A DNA stretch of 64,000 nucleotides from Galerina marginata (Eukaryota > Basidiomycota > Agaricomycetes > Agaricales > Galerinaceae): NCBI GenBank assembly GCA_023014335.1, contig JAECYW010000005.1, forward strand, positions 2,108,001 to 2,172,000. Reading direction: 5' to 3'. The notes beneath the pieces were generated by a model, which had not been told where the DNA came from, searched no databases, and saw nothing but the letters and a program-made list of their open reading frames with translations. Shown piece by piece: positions 1 through 14,013 of the stretch. Every line of letters starts with the position of its first letter. Position 1 is the stretch's first letter. The position numbers were made by a program, and so were the translations under genes.

Positions 1-2246
1 ATTGCCAAGTTTCTGCCCTTGCAAAGTATTCTAAAAATCGTTGGTGACAAGGTAGCAAGTAAGGTAACTAGTATACCAACGACGTTAACGAAACTTCCGA
101 ATAGCAGAGCTTCAACGGAAAGATATAAGGTAGAGCCGAAACTTGAAAGGAAGAGTTCAATCCTACTGTATGTCAGAGCCTCACTGGCGCCTCTCTGAAG
201 TTCGCGCAGTATGTAATTTTAAGTTGAGATTCTGTTTTATTGCTTTTTGGTGCGAGGTACCTCTTTAGCGAAGAAGGATCGGTGTGGCTATGTATCTCTC
301 TTGGCGAAATCCCGGCCTCTGTATCCCTTGCTCCTGTCAAAATTATGACCCCATCCGCAGCTTCACTTCACATCTTGTTGCGTTGATATCTATCCCTGAT
401 TTCTCCGATTGCACCACACCGATCTGCAGCGATATTCATCACATCCATCTCCTTGATACACTTCATCTCACTATAATCCTCTGTTTTTGATTCATTTTTC
501 ACTTTCCTACCAAACTCTTATTGTCATATTCGTCCGGGTTGAAACCAATTGTTGGTTCAACCCTTAGATACAATACAAGCGGGTATGTAGAGTCATTCAG
601 TTGAGCCGAGGTCGTCTCTCCGAAGTTTGCGCCAGTCGGTTAATTTCTGCGATAGCCATCTAAAGCCTTATCTCTTCTCACATCGTCTCGACCATTCATT
701 TGGTCCCATGTGTCTAGTACCATGCAAACTACCACACAATCAGAGGTTAAATGTATGAAGTGTTTCTTACAAAAAGTACTCAAGCAAGTCCTAAACGGCG
801 GACTCGTGAATTATCTGAGTCTAGCCTGCTCCGAGTCTTTGCCAGTGCAAGCTCAGTGCGTGCTGTAATTGCTGTTGGCAGTATTTTGAGCCTGGAAATA
901 TTGGAAAGGGGTTAACATTTAGCCCTAAGGTTAATTTACTTGACCAGAATTAAGGTACTTACGGGAGTTGGGGAGGGAGACATTCAAGTCATTCCGGTTG
1001 ACGCGTTGTTGACGCGCTTGCCACTGCCAGAGGGCCAGCGTGCTCGAGGTGCGGCAGCCTTAGAGACTTTACATTCTAAAAGCCTATCAAAGGCCTGGTG
1101 CACATAAGCTTGATAATGAAGGTGATATGCATGGCCCGGGTCGCTGACAAGTCAGAAAGCTAATGTCATGGACCCTAAGGTTCCCGATATAGTAACGACT
1201 GGTCCATAAGCGGTTTAGCAACAAATTTATTTATTTGAAAAATAAATAATTACAAAATCAGGGTAAGTAAACCATGACGACTATCGTAGCTTGACCCTGG
1301 TCCTCTTTCGACAGTTTCGATGCGCCTGTCATTCTAACATATAGAACAATAGGCTCGAAATCAGCTATATCTACCTACTACATTGCAAGGTTTGTAACGT
1401 CGCCTGACCGCAATGGGCTTCGAAGTTTTCGATGACTTCAGCTTGTGGAGACGTTATCGACACATTCCCACTGCTTAAATTTAAATCCGTAAGTTGGGAC
1501 TTGCTGGTTATGATGCGTATGTGCAGTTCCGTGCCATTCTACAAAGAGGGATTGCCCTTACATTCCCTCAGTTACAGGTCTCGAAATCACTAGGATCCCA
1601 TAACACTGAACAAGAGGGTTGTCAAATCAGTTGGACGAGTTTCGGTACTTGACCGTGGTCACCATTACACGCGTTCACAAGACAACTACCTAGGTTTCCC
1701 AAGCCCCTCTTCAACGCGACCACGCGTCTCGCGGCCCTTCTATCGATCACGGGATGCCATACCATGTGAGGAAGTGAGAAATCGACGACCAGGATAAAAT
1801 GTAGACCGCTTGAAGCGAGAGTTTGCTCTCGCACTCTCTCAAGGTCGAAAGCCCTCTGTCAATGCTACGACGCTCGGTCTCCTTTTGGCGCAGTCTTTCG
1901 CATGCCAACTTATGAAAACGCGTCACCTCATGATATTGAAAAGTTGAAGTCACCCAATGAAAGGCATACACGCAATCGAATTCAGAATACTTGGTGGCTT
2001 CTCTCGGTGACACTGAAGCTAATCTTGCGGAACGCCAGCCAGGTCTGATCCTGGAAATTTTCGACGTGGTTTTATTTAACTTTGTAAAAGAAGATGCCAT
2101 GTATCGATCGAAGCTAGAGGTCCGGAAGGCCATGAACTTCAATTATATTGACAGGTGCTACATACTCAAGCAAATAAAAGACGGGTCCTTCGTACAAACC
2201 TGTTCCCAACCCCCGCCTTCATTCGAGCAACCTCTGGCTTGCCATT
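1..2246. other. Region without a recognised gene
   Basis: I see no recognisable gene here. Two overlapping open frames exist at 1747-2142 (minus) and 1991-2530 (plus), but neither has recognisable motifs and they overlap antisense. A T/A-rich stretch lies near 1225-1255. The last 100 bases before 2247 should hold the promoter of the GH47 gene. Confidence 0.5.
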
Positions 2247-4820
2247 ATGATTTCTATTGGACGGCTAGCGCTCTCTTTTATTCTTGCAGGCACCGCTCTC
2301 GGTGGGTCTGTCCAGAAGCCAAATATCGTGCTTCCGAAATCGGCCGCAGTGCATCGGGACGCTGTACAACAAATCTTCACGGAAAGCTATGCTGCCTACA
2401 AGTCAGTTGGCCCACGACACAAAAAATATTAGACTTCTTATCACTTTTCAGAAAATTCGCATTTGGTCATGATGATCTCTCTCCTTTGAGCCAAAGTGAG
2501 CAAGGTTGTCTTGTTCAAGTGGTATGCTAACAGTTTAACAAGGTTTTTCGGACGGGAGAAATGGCTGGGGTAATTAATATGTCAATTCTTTTTCCGTTGA
2601 GATACTCAAATGATCGGAGTCAGGCGCCACAATCGTCGATGCAATGAGCACTATGGTAAGCGATATCCTTCGCAAGGGAACAAATCCTGATCGCCCCATT
2701 TCAGCACATCATGGGATTAAATGTATGCTCCGGTTTCTTTGGCGTCGGCGATTCACCCGACTAAACCCACTTTACCAGGATTTGTTTTTGGAAGCCGTGA
2801 ACTTCTCCAGCAAAATCGATTTCAGTAAATCTCAAACTCCGGACACTGTTAGGTATGTTAGATCAGATTTCGTATGAATTACACACCTCATTTCCCCTTG
2901 ATAGCGTGTTCGAAACGACAATCCGTTTTCTCGGAGGGCTGCTCAGCGCCTTCGAACTTAGCAACCAGCAGTATCCAGCCTTACTTGCGAAAGCGAAGGA
3001 AGTCGGTGACAAGTTAGCATTTGCCTGGGTTGGTGTGCGTAACCCCTTTCTTTGCGAACATCTTACCACGTTTACTGAGCACAATCGATATCCAGTCGAA
3101 TGACATTCCAAATGGCTTCCTCAATTTCTCGACTAATACCCCAAATATCGGCAGCACTGTAAGTACAATTTCTGCCCAAATCCTCACACACTAATGCTTG
3201 GAGATCTTCTCGCAAAGTCCAACATCGCTGAAGCTGGAACTGTATGTTTTCAATATTCGGCACACACCTCGTTGCCTTACCTTCCGGTTTCTAGCTCTCT
3301 CTCGAGTTTGAGACTTTGAGCAAGCACACTGGAAATCAAACGTATGCAAACCTCGCTCTCAAGTCTGTGGCTCACATCGCCAACCTGGTAAGCCTCACGG
3401 TCCTGCTTCTCCCGTTACAGCCGGGCTAAATCCGTCGACAAACTCAGGCTGCTCCACTTCCAGGTGAATAATATCCCAAAATATCTGAAAGTCGTCGGTT
3501 CGTCATCGCTGATTGCTACGTCAGGACTTGCCGCGCAGGGAATCGATCCGGCTTCCGGGTCTTTTGTTGGGGGTTATGTCGTGAGTACCGCGGTCGATTT
3601 TCAAATTCTCTTAGACGGAGGCAAATAACTCACCAAATCCTAGACATGGGGAGGGGGATCTGATAGCTATTTCGAGTATCTTATCAAGCATGCCCGCCTC
3701 TCCAACACCAACAACAACCTCTTTGCGGATACGTGGCACACTGCCGTCGATTCATCAATCAAGACTCTGCTCAGGGTGGGTATTTTCCTCCTTCCTTTCA
3801 CTTTTTTATTGGTCCGCGGCGCTGAAGAACCTAACTCCAGACTTCGACTGTTGGAAATCATCTTTATCTCGCCGACTTCGATGATTCAAGAACTATTCGT
3901 CATATCGGCTCTCATTTGGCTTGCTTCCATGGAGGCAATTGGTTATTTGGTAGGGACCCCGACGAGTCCATGCCGTTTTACCTTGAATTCTAAGAACTTG
4001 ATCCCAGGTGGACGCCTACTGAACAACGACACCATCGTTAAGATTGCTCTAGATCTCGTGGACGCCTGTTGGAATACCTATGCGGGCGATGCGTAAGCAT
4101 ATTTTCAAACGTCCTATTTATCAGCAGGTTTACCCTACTATTTTAGAACTGGAATCGGCCCCGAGGCGTTTGCGTTTATCTCTTCAGACGGCAACTTCAC
4201 CGGCGATGGTGCGCCCAGTGCAGCTCAACTAGCATTCTATCAGAAGAATGGTTACTACATCACCGCCTCTGATTATATTCTCCGCCCTGAGGTCCTTGAA
4301 TCCAACTTCTATGCTTTCCGTGTTACTGGTGATTCAAAGTATCTCGATCGTGCAGCCAGTGCTGTTGCAAGCTTCAATAAATTCCTGAAGACTCCTACGG
4401 GCTTTGCGGGACTCAACGACGTGAACGACGTCAACACCACCAAGATCGATGATACAGAGAGCTTCTGGTTCGCGGAGGTGTTAAAATATCTGTCAGCTCT
4501 ATCTTTATCGCCTCCCAGCTACAGTGGTTAACCTTGGCTAAACTTCAGGTATCTTACATTTGATGACCCAAACCATATCAACATCGACAAATGTGCGTAA
4601 CAGAACCCACTTGCGGTTATCCCCTTCAAACATACTAACTATCTACCCAGTCGTCTTCAATACAGAGGCCCACCCATTCATGGCACCACCGGCCAAAGCT
4701 GTTTACGGAAGCGGCATCCTTACCCCTACCAAGCCTTTCACACTCAAGCAAGGACCACCTTTACCAGCGATCAGCCCGAACCCAAAACTCCCTAAAGCCA
4801 TTCAAGTGCCTCCACAATAG
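2247..4820 (+). CDS. GH47 alpha-1,2-mannosidase, secreted/ER class
   Basis: Glycoside hydrolase family 47 enzyme, which trims alpha-1,2-linked mannose from N-glycans in the secretory pathway or outside the cell. The ATG at 2247 opens a hydrophobic signal peptide (MISIGRLALSFILAGTALGG). Spliced exons then give the family hallmarks in order: ATIVDAMSTM, VFETTIRFLGGLLSAFELS, GSDSYFEYLIKHA, GGRLLNNDT, LRPEVLESNFYAFRVTGD, ESFWFAEVLKYLYLTF and VFNTEAHPF. The acidic residues in these blocks are the expected catalytic and Ca-binding positions, so the enzyme looks active. Many short introns interrupt it; one splits EVLKYL from YLTF near 4494-4549. The stop TAG is at 4818-4820, only 196 bases from the convergent NOC4 stop. 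The family is clear; a Golgi, ER or secreted role cannot be decided here. Confidence 0.93.
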
Positions 4821-5016
4821 GATGTAAATAAAGAATAAAATGGGACAGACGAATCATCTGCTCGGGACATTGTATTTAATCTTTGTACCAGTGTATGTGA
4901 CAATACACCGGTCTTTCTTTTATCAAGCACAGGACTTGGGACGAAATGATGGAGGAAAGGTTGCAATCCCATTTCCTGATTGGATGGACGTGCATGTGCA
5001 CCAAACATTGTCTCAA

Positions 5017-7245
5017 CTAGGAAAAGACCCAAAGTTCGTTGATGAAGTCCCTTTGGGTATTCTCAGCCATTGAAACTTCTTGAGAATCTTGCTGTACGGC
5101 TTCATTGAACACCCTGACATTGGATTCCACTGCTAAAGCAGGCTCTCGCTTGATCTTCCGGTTTATTTCAGTTTCAAAGAGCTATGAATAGCCAACGGGT
5201 TAACTTTGGAAGAAGACGATAATAGAACGACTGACAGTGTTATATGTGTGATCTAGGAAATCTTCCATTGAATAACCAGGTTTTGTGAATGCCTCTGAAA
5301 ATATCTTGCACATGGTGGAGACAGGCGCGTGGTAGTGCTGTGTGTGTGATAGAAGCTCCCATAAAGAACTTTCCAGTGCATGAGTTTGCAATGGGTTCGT
5401 TTCTTCTACGATGAAGGGATCTGACGTGGCGCGTTAGGAACTCGCGTGAGATGAGATTCGGTCGTGTGCCGTACCGTCTGAATCGTCCACATCGGCTCGA
5501 TGGATCATGACCATTAATGCGGGATGGCGTTTGAGAATGTTGTACGTGAATGGGATTACCATGACAATTGCAGCCGGTGGAGCAGTGAGAGATAACCGAG
5601 AGAGTTTCTTAACAAACGACGCTAGCAGAGTTGCAGGTAGATGGCTAGAAGTACCATAAGTAAAGATTGAGTGAAAATTAGAAGAACACCAACGTTGAGC
5701 TCAAAAACAACTCGGTCAGCCGGAAGAACCTTGAGCGATGCTTCAGATGAAGGACATCGCGATCGAGGAACGCGTATAGACGCGTGTAAAATGAAGGATA
5801 GTCCCTAAAATGATTTTAGAAATTGGTATGACGAAGGTTTAACGTTAACGTACAGATTGTATTCCTTCATTAGAACGAAGAGAGCATTTAGCGCTAGCAA
5901 ACCAACTGAACCACCTGTTGCAAAGAAATCAATAAATATTTGGGAGGTGAAAGCAATGAAACCCAGAGGCGACTTGCCCATGTCAACACATCCACCAATC
6001 CAGTCCATTACAAGGATTGGTCGCGTCAAGTGAGGCATAACTCCACGATGCATCAAATTCAAGGCCCTCGTCGCCGAAGCTTTGCTTTTCTCCACATTTT
6101 CAGGAGTCGACAGTCGTGGAAGTAGCGTTAGCCAAGCTCGCGTGAAGACGGCTCGATGTGACGACAGAGCATGCAAAGATTGGTGAATCGTCATCTTGTG
6201 CAACCGGGCCTGAGGCCCTTTTGTCTTGCCATCACCCGCAGTCGCTGGCTCCTCGTCAAAGAACTTTCGCCAATCATCGTTGCCTTCGTCGACACCAGTT
6301 TTTACGTTGTCCTCTTCGTCGGATGAGGATTCCGCGTTCGCTGATCCTTTTTTTGAAGCCTTTAGTTTGGGCGGTTTCGTTCCGAGCTCGGCGACCCACC
6401 AAGCATTGAGCTCGCTTTGTTCGGTTGGAAAAGTGGAAAGACGTTCCAGGATTGAAAGCAGGTTTACAGCAAGATTTGGACTGGCCTCCTGCGAGTGGTT
6501 GTTCAGGAGGGTTCTGCAAAAATGTCAGACATGTATATTTATCTGAGAGTATACACATACGCAGATTCACGAAGGAAGAACCAGCGGATGTCATCATGGA
6601 CACTGAACCAGGAATCGTAGAACAGGTTCAAGACGTCCGGATCGATCAAGCCACCGTCAGGTTTGGGCGTCGAGGTACTCCTCTCCGAATGAGGACATAG
6701 AAGAAGAGAAGTCACGATTTTGCGAAAGTGGGATGAGTGAAATTGCGGTTGAGGTTTTGTTGGGTGCGACGAATTGGTGAAGGACGTTGACAGGTATTTG
6801 AGCAATGAAAACATGACCTGCAAGGCCGATGTCTGGAAGAATTAAGTCGATGATCTCCACCGCAAGAAAACCGAAGGCTACTTACACGCAAGAATTTCTC
6901 ATCATCTTGAAGTAAACTGCCCAGGAAATCGACATACGATTGTAGACGTTCCCAGATCCAAGCTTTCACGACTTTCGCAGCGTCATCCTCACCGTGAGCT
7001 AGTTTATTGTTTGATATAATGATCACAAAGACTCTATAAAGGGCGTAAATTGCCTTGGAGGTGTCGTGAGGGTCTCTGGCATCAAATGCCAGAGTCAACA
7101 AGTCTGCGAGTGGATTTAAAGACGAATTCGTCGCGATAGCATTTGTAAGTTGATCCTCGAGTTGTTTCACCCGCGAGCCGTGGTCTTCTTTGTGAGTTTT
7201 CCTCTTCTTCGAAGGTGGAGGAAGGGAGTGAAGAGAAGGAGCCAT
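5017..7245 (-). CDS. NOC4: NOC4 nucleolar complex protein (CBF/Mak21 family)
   Basis: Homologue of Noc4/Utp19, which works with Nop14 in 40S ribosome maturation and export. The ATG at 7245 gives a basic N-terminus (MAPSLHSLPPPSKKRKTHKE); an upstream in-frame TTG is not a likely start. The CBF/Mak21 core is visible as LMHRGVMPHLTRPILVMDWI, then LLALNALFVLMKEYNL and MVIPFTYNILKRHPALMVMI. The C-terminal signature reads ETNPLQTHALESSLWELLSH, then YSMEDFLDHTYNT. After an intron the last exon reads LFETEINRKIKREPALAVE and ends FINELWVFS at 5017. It converges with the GH47 gene and diverges from the S9 peptidase. The family assignment is firm; exact exon borders are by eye. Confidence 0.9.
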
Positions 7246-8032
7246 GGTACGAACGCGTCCGTACAAGTCTTGCCAAATTCAGCATTATCGAAAATTGTAT
7301 TTGGTCGTGTTTGGACGCGCGAATTGGTGTCGCGCTCGAAAGGTATCTTAAATCTTAACCACTTGCGAAGCCCTTTATAATTTGCAATCCAAGCCATCAT
7401 CGACTCGGAGCGTCGTGCGAGGTCGAAGCTCAAGCGCCCAAGATTGCACAAGGATGGTGACCACTTCACTGCGGTCATAGAGCTGTCAACCATTCATCGA
7501 CAGTCTCCAGAGCTCTCACATTCACCTTATATGACCTAGGGATCAACATACGCACGACGCAACTACTTAAGGCCCGGGAGTTTGGGGTTCACAAAATAAT
7601 GACCTTGAGCCTCTTCGTCCAACCCTCACAAAGAGCAAAGCCTCATGATCAACTTGAATTGGGTCAGCAGGCGACTCGACAGCTCTCGACAGTGAGGTCG
7701 TCCAGAGAGGGAGTGGTGGAACATGGCCAGCAGAGAATGGCGGAGGCGCTTCCGAGATTCTTAGTCGAAGATTAAGATGTGGTTAATTATCTATGATTGA
7801 TCTATGAATAACCTCGTTGCATTCCCAGTATGTGGACATCTAAACAATTCGCAGCAGTCGCAGTCATTCTTCCCCGCTGCGTAGTTTGATCCCAACCCCC
7901 ACGTCCATATGATACCTTGCGAGCTGGATATTTAACTCGTTCGAATTCAGGAAACCCGTTCTTCGTTCTCCTTCTTTCTCATCTTGATCCCAGTTCCTTC
8001 TCATCTGTGTCGAGTTGCGGGTTATTCGCATT
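7246..8032. promoter_or_regulatory. Shared divergent upstream region of NOC4 and the S9 peptidase
   Basis: About 790 bases separate the NOC4 start (minus) from the peptidase start (plus), so both promoters must lie here. Pyrimidine-rich DNA (TTCTTCG, TTCTCCTTC, TTTCTC) precedes the peptidase ATG, as is common in fungal core promoters. I see no confident TATA box and no gene. Confidence 0.4.
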
Positions 8033-11000
8033 ATGAGGTTCCCTTTCACCCTCTTGGGTCTTTCGGCCCAAGTTCCTCTACAATTTCCTACCCAATCGTC
8101 CACTGGCCGCAATGTAACGCAGGACAAAGCGTTTGGCTTCAAAGAAGGCCCGGATTTCTTTTCCCCAAAGGACCTCGTAAATAACTCCTGCAGCCTATCG
8201 TTGATCCACAATCTGACCGTTTGCTATAGATCCAACTTGGTCGACCAGGTGTCGCCGTTTCCAATGAAGCTGGCGACCTTGCTTTTGTCCCTTACAGCAA
8301 GTTTTCTATCGAAGACAAGACGTATGAATGTCCGATTATCAAATAAATTGGTAAAGAGGCTAATCGATTTATTAGGAATGAAAAATCCGTCTACATTATT
8401 TCTCTTACTTCAGAAGTACCAGGAAGCCCCGTTCCAATACCGGTCTGCCTGTTCATATTGTCATGTTCTTTTCCGGTCACTCAACCTTGACTTCCCTGTA
8501 GCTCGGGAAAGGTGGAGAAACCTTCTGGCTCTCCTCACGAACAATCGCAAATGTGGTCCAAGGAGGAGAGAGCTCGGAAGTCTATGTCTATGACGTTTCT
8601 ATCCCAGAATTGACCCAGGCAAAACCTTCCTCAAATTCTGGACCCTACAATTCACCTGTTCTCGTTGGTACCCTACCAAGCAAGGAGGCAGCAAACTTCC
8701 GATACAACGCCGACACTGGCGATCTCGTCTTTTCGGCCCCTGTATATTCCGATGGCAACTTGAGCACAGTGGCGCAACAGGACAAGGAATGGGAGGAACG
8801 CGGAAATAGCGCCTTGGTCTACGATAAAACATCTGTTCGGTATTGGGACACATGGATGGAGGCGAAACTTCCGCAATTGTTCAGTATACAGCTCACAAAT
8901 CAAGATGGTACTTGGGTGCTCGGCAATGACATCAAGAGTCCTTTGCAAGGAACAAAGCACGTTCGTAGGGCTTGCTTTCAGCCTCCGGTAGACTACTTGG
9001 CTGATTTTCTTCTAGCATTCGCCAGTAGGGCCTTTCGGCGGAATAAACAACTTCGACGTGTCTGCTACTCATATTGTGTACACGTCGGTAGACCCAGATC
9101 ATACAGATGCTTGGAAACATAAACAAAACGTTCGTGGCTTTCTCCGCTCCATGGTGTCATCCATCGCTCACTTTGGCCACACTTTCAGATCTACATCATT
9201 CCAATCAACGGTGAAAAAAAACCGGTGGAGCTTACGTCTGGGAAGCAGTCTAACGCAGATAGCCCCGTGTTCAACACCAATGGCACAAAGGTGGCCTGGC
9301 TGGAGCAAGATGAACGTGGTTACCAGGCCGATCGGTGTGTATTCATATAAACGACGCGTTTTAACAGACATTGATGCCTGAGAAGTACCAAACTCGTCAT
9401 CTACGACCTTGAAAAGCAAGTCCGGTTCAGGTTAACTCAACACTGGGATCGCTCACCGGAGGAAATTGCTGTTTGTATCATTCCAACTCTCCACACTCGA
9501 AAAACACTTTCGCTCATCTCAAATGGCTAGTTTTCGAAAGATGATGGATTTATCTATCTCACAGCTGGTGATGTGGCCAAGGCCAAAGTGTTCGCTCTGC
9601 CCGTTCCTCCGACACCTTCGCATTCAACGACACACATCAAGAACCCGAAATATGCCGCTCCTATTGCAATCACCCACAGCAAATCCGCTGCTGGGCTTCA
9701 GACACTGCCAGGAGGGAAAATCCTATTCACCCAGTCTTCTTTTACATCTCCGAACGACGCATTCCTAGCTAGCGACCTCGAATCCTTCCAAAGCGCGGTT
9801 CTGGCCGGACTGGTTCCTGGTTCTACGCAGGCTAGGATCGACCGAATAACCAACTTCTCGGAGCAGGATCTACAGGAAAAGGATCTCGCTGAGGGCGAAG
9901 AATTCTGGTTCCAGGGTGCGCGTCATAAGAGGGTGCATGGTTGGACGTTCAGACCCAAGGGTTGGAAGCCCAGCGATAGAAAGAAATGGCCTGTGCTCTT
10001 GATCATTCATGGCGGTTTGTCATTTATAAGTCTTTCGCAAAACTTGACCCCAATCCGTTTTCCAGGCCCTCAAGGCGTCTTTCAGGATCAATGGTCGACG
10101 AGATGGAATCCAAATGGTGAGAACCTTCATTTGTATATACTCTACCAACTCAGACTCTGTATTTATCGCTGCAAAATAGTCTTTGCCCAACAGGGATACT
10201 TTGTGATCATGATCAATCCTACTGGCAGTACCACTTTTGGACAAGGTTATATTTTCATATATGTCAAGGAACTACATTACTGACCAGGCTCCTATATACA
10301 GATTTTTCTGATGCAATTTACGCTGACTGGGGTGACAAGCCTTTCACTGACATGATTCTCGGATGGAAGCATGTTTTGAGATCCCATCCGGAGGTCAGTA
10401 TATCCTAGATCCTCTCTCAGTGATATTAATGCCCTCCGTCTAGATTGACCCTGATCGTGCGGTGGCCGCTGGCGCCAGCTGGGGAGGTTACGCGATGAAG
10501 TACTTCTTTTCTCAAATTTTAACTTCGGCTTTCCTAATGCCTGTAACCACAGTTGGATCCAAGGACATCCCGAGTTCGGATTCGGATTTAAGGTTAGATT
10601 TCTAATTTCCACATCGTGACGACAATCTAAATCATTTATCAAGGCTCTCGTATGCCATGACGGCGTACGCATTGTTCCAGACATCTTATTCCATATTTAA
10701 TTAATCGATAAATAGGTCTTTGACACCACTTACCTGGGATATGCTACCGACGACCTGTCTTTCGTATGCTCTGTTTTTGTCCTTCTTTCATTGAAACGAA
10801 AGCTCTTACGCGCTGAAATAGTTCAAACAATCGTGGGGAGGGAATCCTTGGGACCACAAGGCCAAGCGAATATCTGACAAGTGCGTGTTTCCGTTTCATC
10901 AGCCTTTTAACCTATTCTGACACCACAACTTTGCTGCAGAAACAGCCCAGCAAGCTTTGTCTCCAAATGGTCTATTCCTCAGCTCACAATTCATGGAAGC

Positions 11001-11284
11001 AAGGACTACCGCGTTCCTGAGACTGAGGGTATAGCCGCCTTCCATGCCTTGCAGCAGTGGGTCTGGTCTTCTTTCAGCCCGAATATACGACTGATTTCTG
11101 CCAGGCTTGGTATCCCGAGTCGACTGGTAATATTCCCTGACGAGAATCACTGGACGCTGGGTCATGGAAATAGGTATGGTTACCTCAGTCACAGACGAAA
11201 CGCAAATACTTAATCTATCTTTTAAGCTTGAAATGGCACTACGAAGTCTTCAGATGGCTTGATCAGTATGTCGGAGATAACTAA
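8033..11284 (+). CDS. Dipeptidyl-peptidase V-like S9 serine peptidase
   Basis: S9 (prolyl oligopeptidase family) peptidase closest to fungal DPP V, a secreted enzyme that removes N-terminal dipeptides. The ATG at 8033 starts a short hydrophobic leader (MRFPFTLLGLSAQV); an upstream in-frame GTG is less likely. An N-terminal beta-propeller half is followed by the alpha/beta hydrolase domain. The hydrolase reads WPVLLIIHGGPQGVFQDQW and GYFVIMINPTGSTTFGQ. The nucleophile Ser is in GASWGGYAM, the Asp in IHGSKDYRVPETEG and the His in PDENHWTLGHGN, so the triad is complete. The gene is split by about a dozen short introns. The stop TAA is at 11282-11284 after HYEVFRWLDQYVGDN. The family is certain; the exact substrate preference is inferred. 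Confidence 0.92.
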
Positions 11285-11662
11285 AGCCATAATTCGAAGA
11301 CACATGCTACGTTCGAAAAAAATGTGAAGTTTGCATGTTTGAGGACAATGATTGTCCCAATTGGAATTCTCATTATTGGTTCTTTAATTGAATGCTGCCC
11401 ATCTGTTACAATGTGTATCTTGTATTATAACGAAAATACTATCCTTCAGTTACAAGCATACAGTATGATGCATACGTCGAATAACAGTGAAAGCAGTGGG
11501 ACGAGATGGTGGAGTATAAAGTGGTTGTGGTGATCAGGAAGTGATTAGTACATTTATTTAGGAGCTACTTTGAAAAATCCTCTGCATTTTGAGAGCACCA
11601 ATGCACCGAGATGGGAAAACAAAGGAAGGAGACTTGCCATCGAAGCCAAAGTGGGCCGCTTA

Positions 11663-14013
11663 TCATGGATCATCGCCGGTTAGCATGCCTTCCAGTGCTG
11701 ATAACTGCTCGCGATCCAAACCCATCAAAACTTCGGCGAAATCAGAGTGCTCTTGCTGACAATGATGGAATAAAGTGGCGAGATCCGTCATGTGCGGAAA
11801 CTTGACCAAGCGCGGTGGAGGCAAAGCTCTATCACAGAAGTTCAGGTCAGTACATACAGTCAGCCTGCAGAATGCACATGAGAAAGCTGTCGTGAACGTA
11901 CAGACATAGCCTGCAAATGACTTGTTCGGGTCCCAAAGGATGGAAAACGATCTCCATGCGATGCCGGTCAAGGTCTGAAAATGAGCCTGATTGGGGTGTA
12001 AACAATACAGCGCACGCATCGTGGACTATAATTACCTTTGGCCGTATTGGAGTTCAAGACGGCGGAGGAGTTATCGAGCGATACGAAGGGGACGTTCGAC
12101 GACGAGCAAGGCAGTGACATGCGAGGATCATCCTCTATCTTAACATTAGTTTGTTTAGAATCGCTGATAACTATTTCATCGAGATGGTTCCCAATGTGTC
12201 CGCCGGCTTCTGTCAAAAGAGGCGCTGGCGATTCGTCATTTGAGTCTAGCCGGGGAATCTCAAGGCGGGAAGAATTAGACGTGCTATTGTTAACTTGAAT
12301 AATTACTGGCACATCTGGGGAGTCTGGTGCTTGAGAGTCTAGAGCTTGAGAGTTCTCATCTGTAGGAAGAATAGGCGCTTTTATAACCAAATCATGGCCA
12401 GTACTAGTATCGGAAACCGCTGATTTTTGAATTTTGTCAGGAAGTTTGGGTTTTTCAGTGCCTGTGGTTTCTTCAGGACTTCGCAAGGTCATATTTCGTT
12501 CATCGGTTACTATACTATCCGCAAGCGGGGTGTTCACGAGGTCAATATTTTGAGAGCTTTCGAGAGACGGGTTATGTGGCTTCTCCTTAGGTTCCATAGT
12601 GTCAGAACTGAGACCAAGATTCCCGCCATTCGAGGGGTCCAGTTGGGCGTCACTGGAAGTAGTATCAAGCAAATCTGGCGAAGAAATGTGTACGACCACT
12701 TTAGATTTTTCAAGCGAAGGGTCGAGAGCTTTTATTTCATTGATGTTTGGAACGTCGGGGGAGGAATGACGAGATTCCATGACAACGTCTGTATCAGGCC
12801 CATTCTGCGATGATTCCTTGGGCTGCTGGCCAGGTGATATATAGTTTGTTTCCGCTATTTTCCTTTAATTCAGGAGGATGGAAGCCGATATGGAAAAATA
12901 CTTACACTCCACGATCGCGTCGGTGGTGCCACAGGATAGCTGCTCAGGTATTTGTTCTAGGGTTTCTTCATTTGGCCCCTGCGATGCGGGAAGACAAGAT
13001 GGTGCACGATTGGGCTCCACGGTAGCCACATCCGTGGGCTCAGACGCGACTTGCGATGCTTTTTCTAGATGTCCATCTTGCATATCAGTGCCCGTATCTG
13101 AATCCCGTAAACCCTGGCGAGAAGTAGAGCGAACATTCCAATCCGAAGCGCTGGCTATTATTTCAGAAGGGACGTGCGCCGGAGAGATATGCCGGATGGC
13201 GTTTTCCAAGGTTCCAGAAGTCAAGGTGCTACAATGTGTGTGCGCCACACTTTCCAGTGTCGCGTTAGTAACTACAGATTCTAGTGTCGACGGTGTTGGG
13301 CCAAGTCCTTCGCAAGCGGTCCTGGGAGTCTTTCTCGGAGGGTCGTTGGTTTCCACTGCATCCGCATCATTCTTCCGTTTTTTCGACATCTTCCGCCGTG
13401 AATCGTCGCCATCTGGGGTTTTAGCTCTTGTTCGTTTCTTGGGACGGTCTAAATTAGCTCGGGTTTTTAATACTGTGGCAATAATCTCGTGGGCGGAAAG
13501 CTCAACTGCGACGTAAACATATTATAGTTGATGAGTATGGCTGTAAGAGAAATGATATATATGCTTACAATTTTGTCTGATACCTTTATAGTGCCATCCA
13601 ATGCTTGCACCGCTGTCCGAGAGCTTACAAGTAAGGATATAGTCTGAATTATGAGGGTGACGGAGTCCATTCAAGATTATCATGGGACCTGGCCACACTG
13701 CCCATTCTAACGTTAAGGTTTTCGCGTAGAGCTGGTGCCTCTCAGGCGTAAGGTCGATGTAGATGTCTCCAGGTTGTCCGTACGGCCTTCCAGTACTGTT
13801 AGGGTGCCCTATTCCTTGGTATTCCTCATAACGAACTTCCTGCGGGCTAGTGGTCTTCTGGTTTCCGATTAGGGTGGTCCAGAAAGAACGAGTCACACTT
13901 GAGAACCCGAGGAGTCTCTTTTTTATCGCTTGTTGTAATCGGACCCTTTTGTGCTCGCATTTGCATTCGCAATCGAGGAAATGAGGTCTATTGGCAAAGT
14001 GTTGGTACGTCAT
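11663..14013 (-). CDS. Unidentified, probably nuclear, mostly disordered protein
   Basis: I do not recognise this gene. The ATG at 14013 begins MTYQHFANRPHFLDCECKCEH, a Cys/His-rich start, followed by a folded-looking part containing GDIYIDLTPERHQLYAKTLT and WAVWPGPMIILNGLRH. After an intron comes a basic, NLS-like stretch (KKRTRAKTPDGDD, then MSKKRKNDADAVE). Several hundred residues rich in Ser, Thr, Asp and Glu follow, probably disordered. The C-terminal exon contains WRSFSILWDPNKSFAGYVC and then FPHMTDLATLFHHCQQEHSD, ending LSALEGMLTGDDP at 11663. The Cys cluster and HHCQQEH could form a zinc-finger-like end, but splicing around 11830-11900 is uncertain. A nuclear, chromatin-type role is only a guess from composition. 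Confidence 0.6.

Noticed and set aside
1747..2530. Overlapping antisense frames of 131 and 179 codons before the GH47 gene
   Set aside because: No motif or signal in either; the plus frame overlaps the GH47 start in another frame and is best explained by chance.
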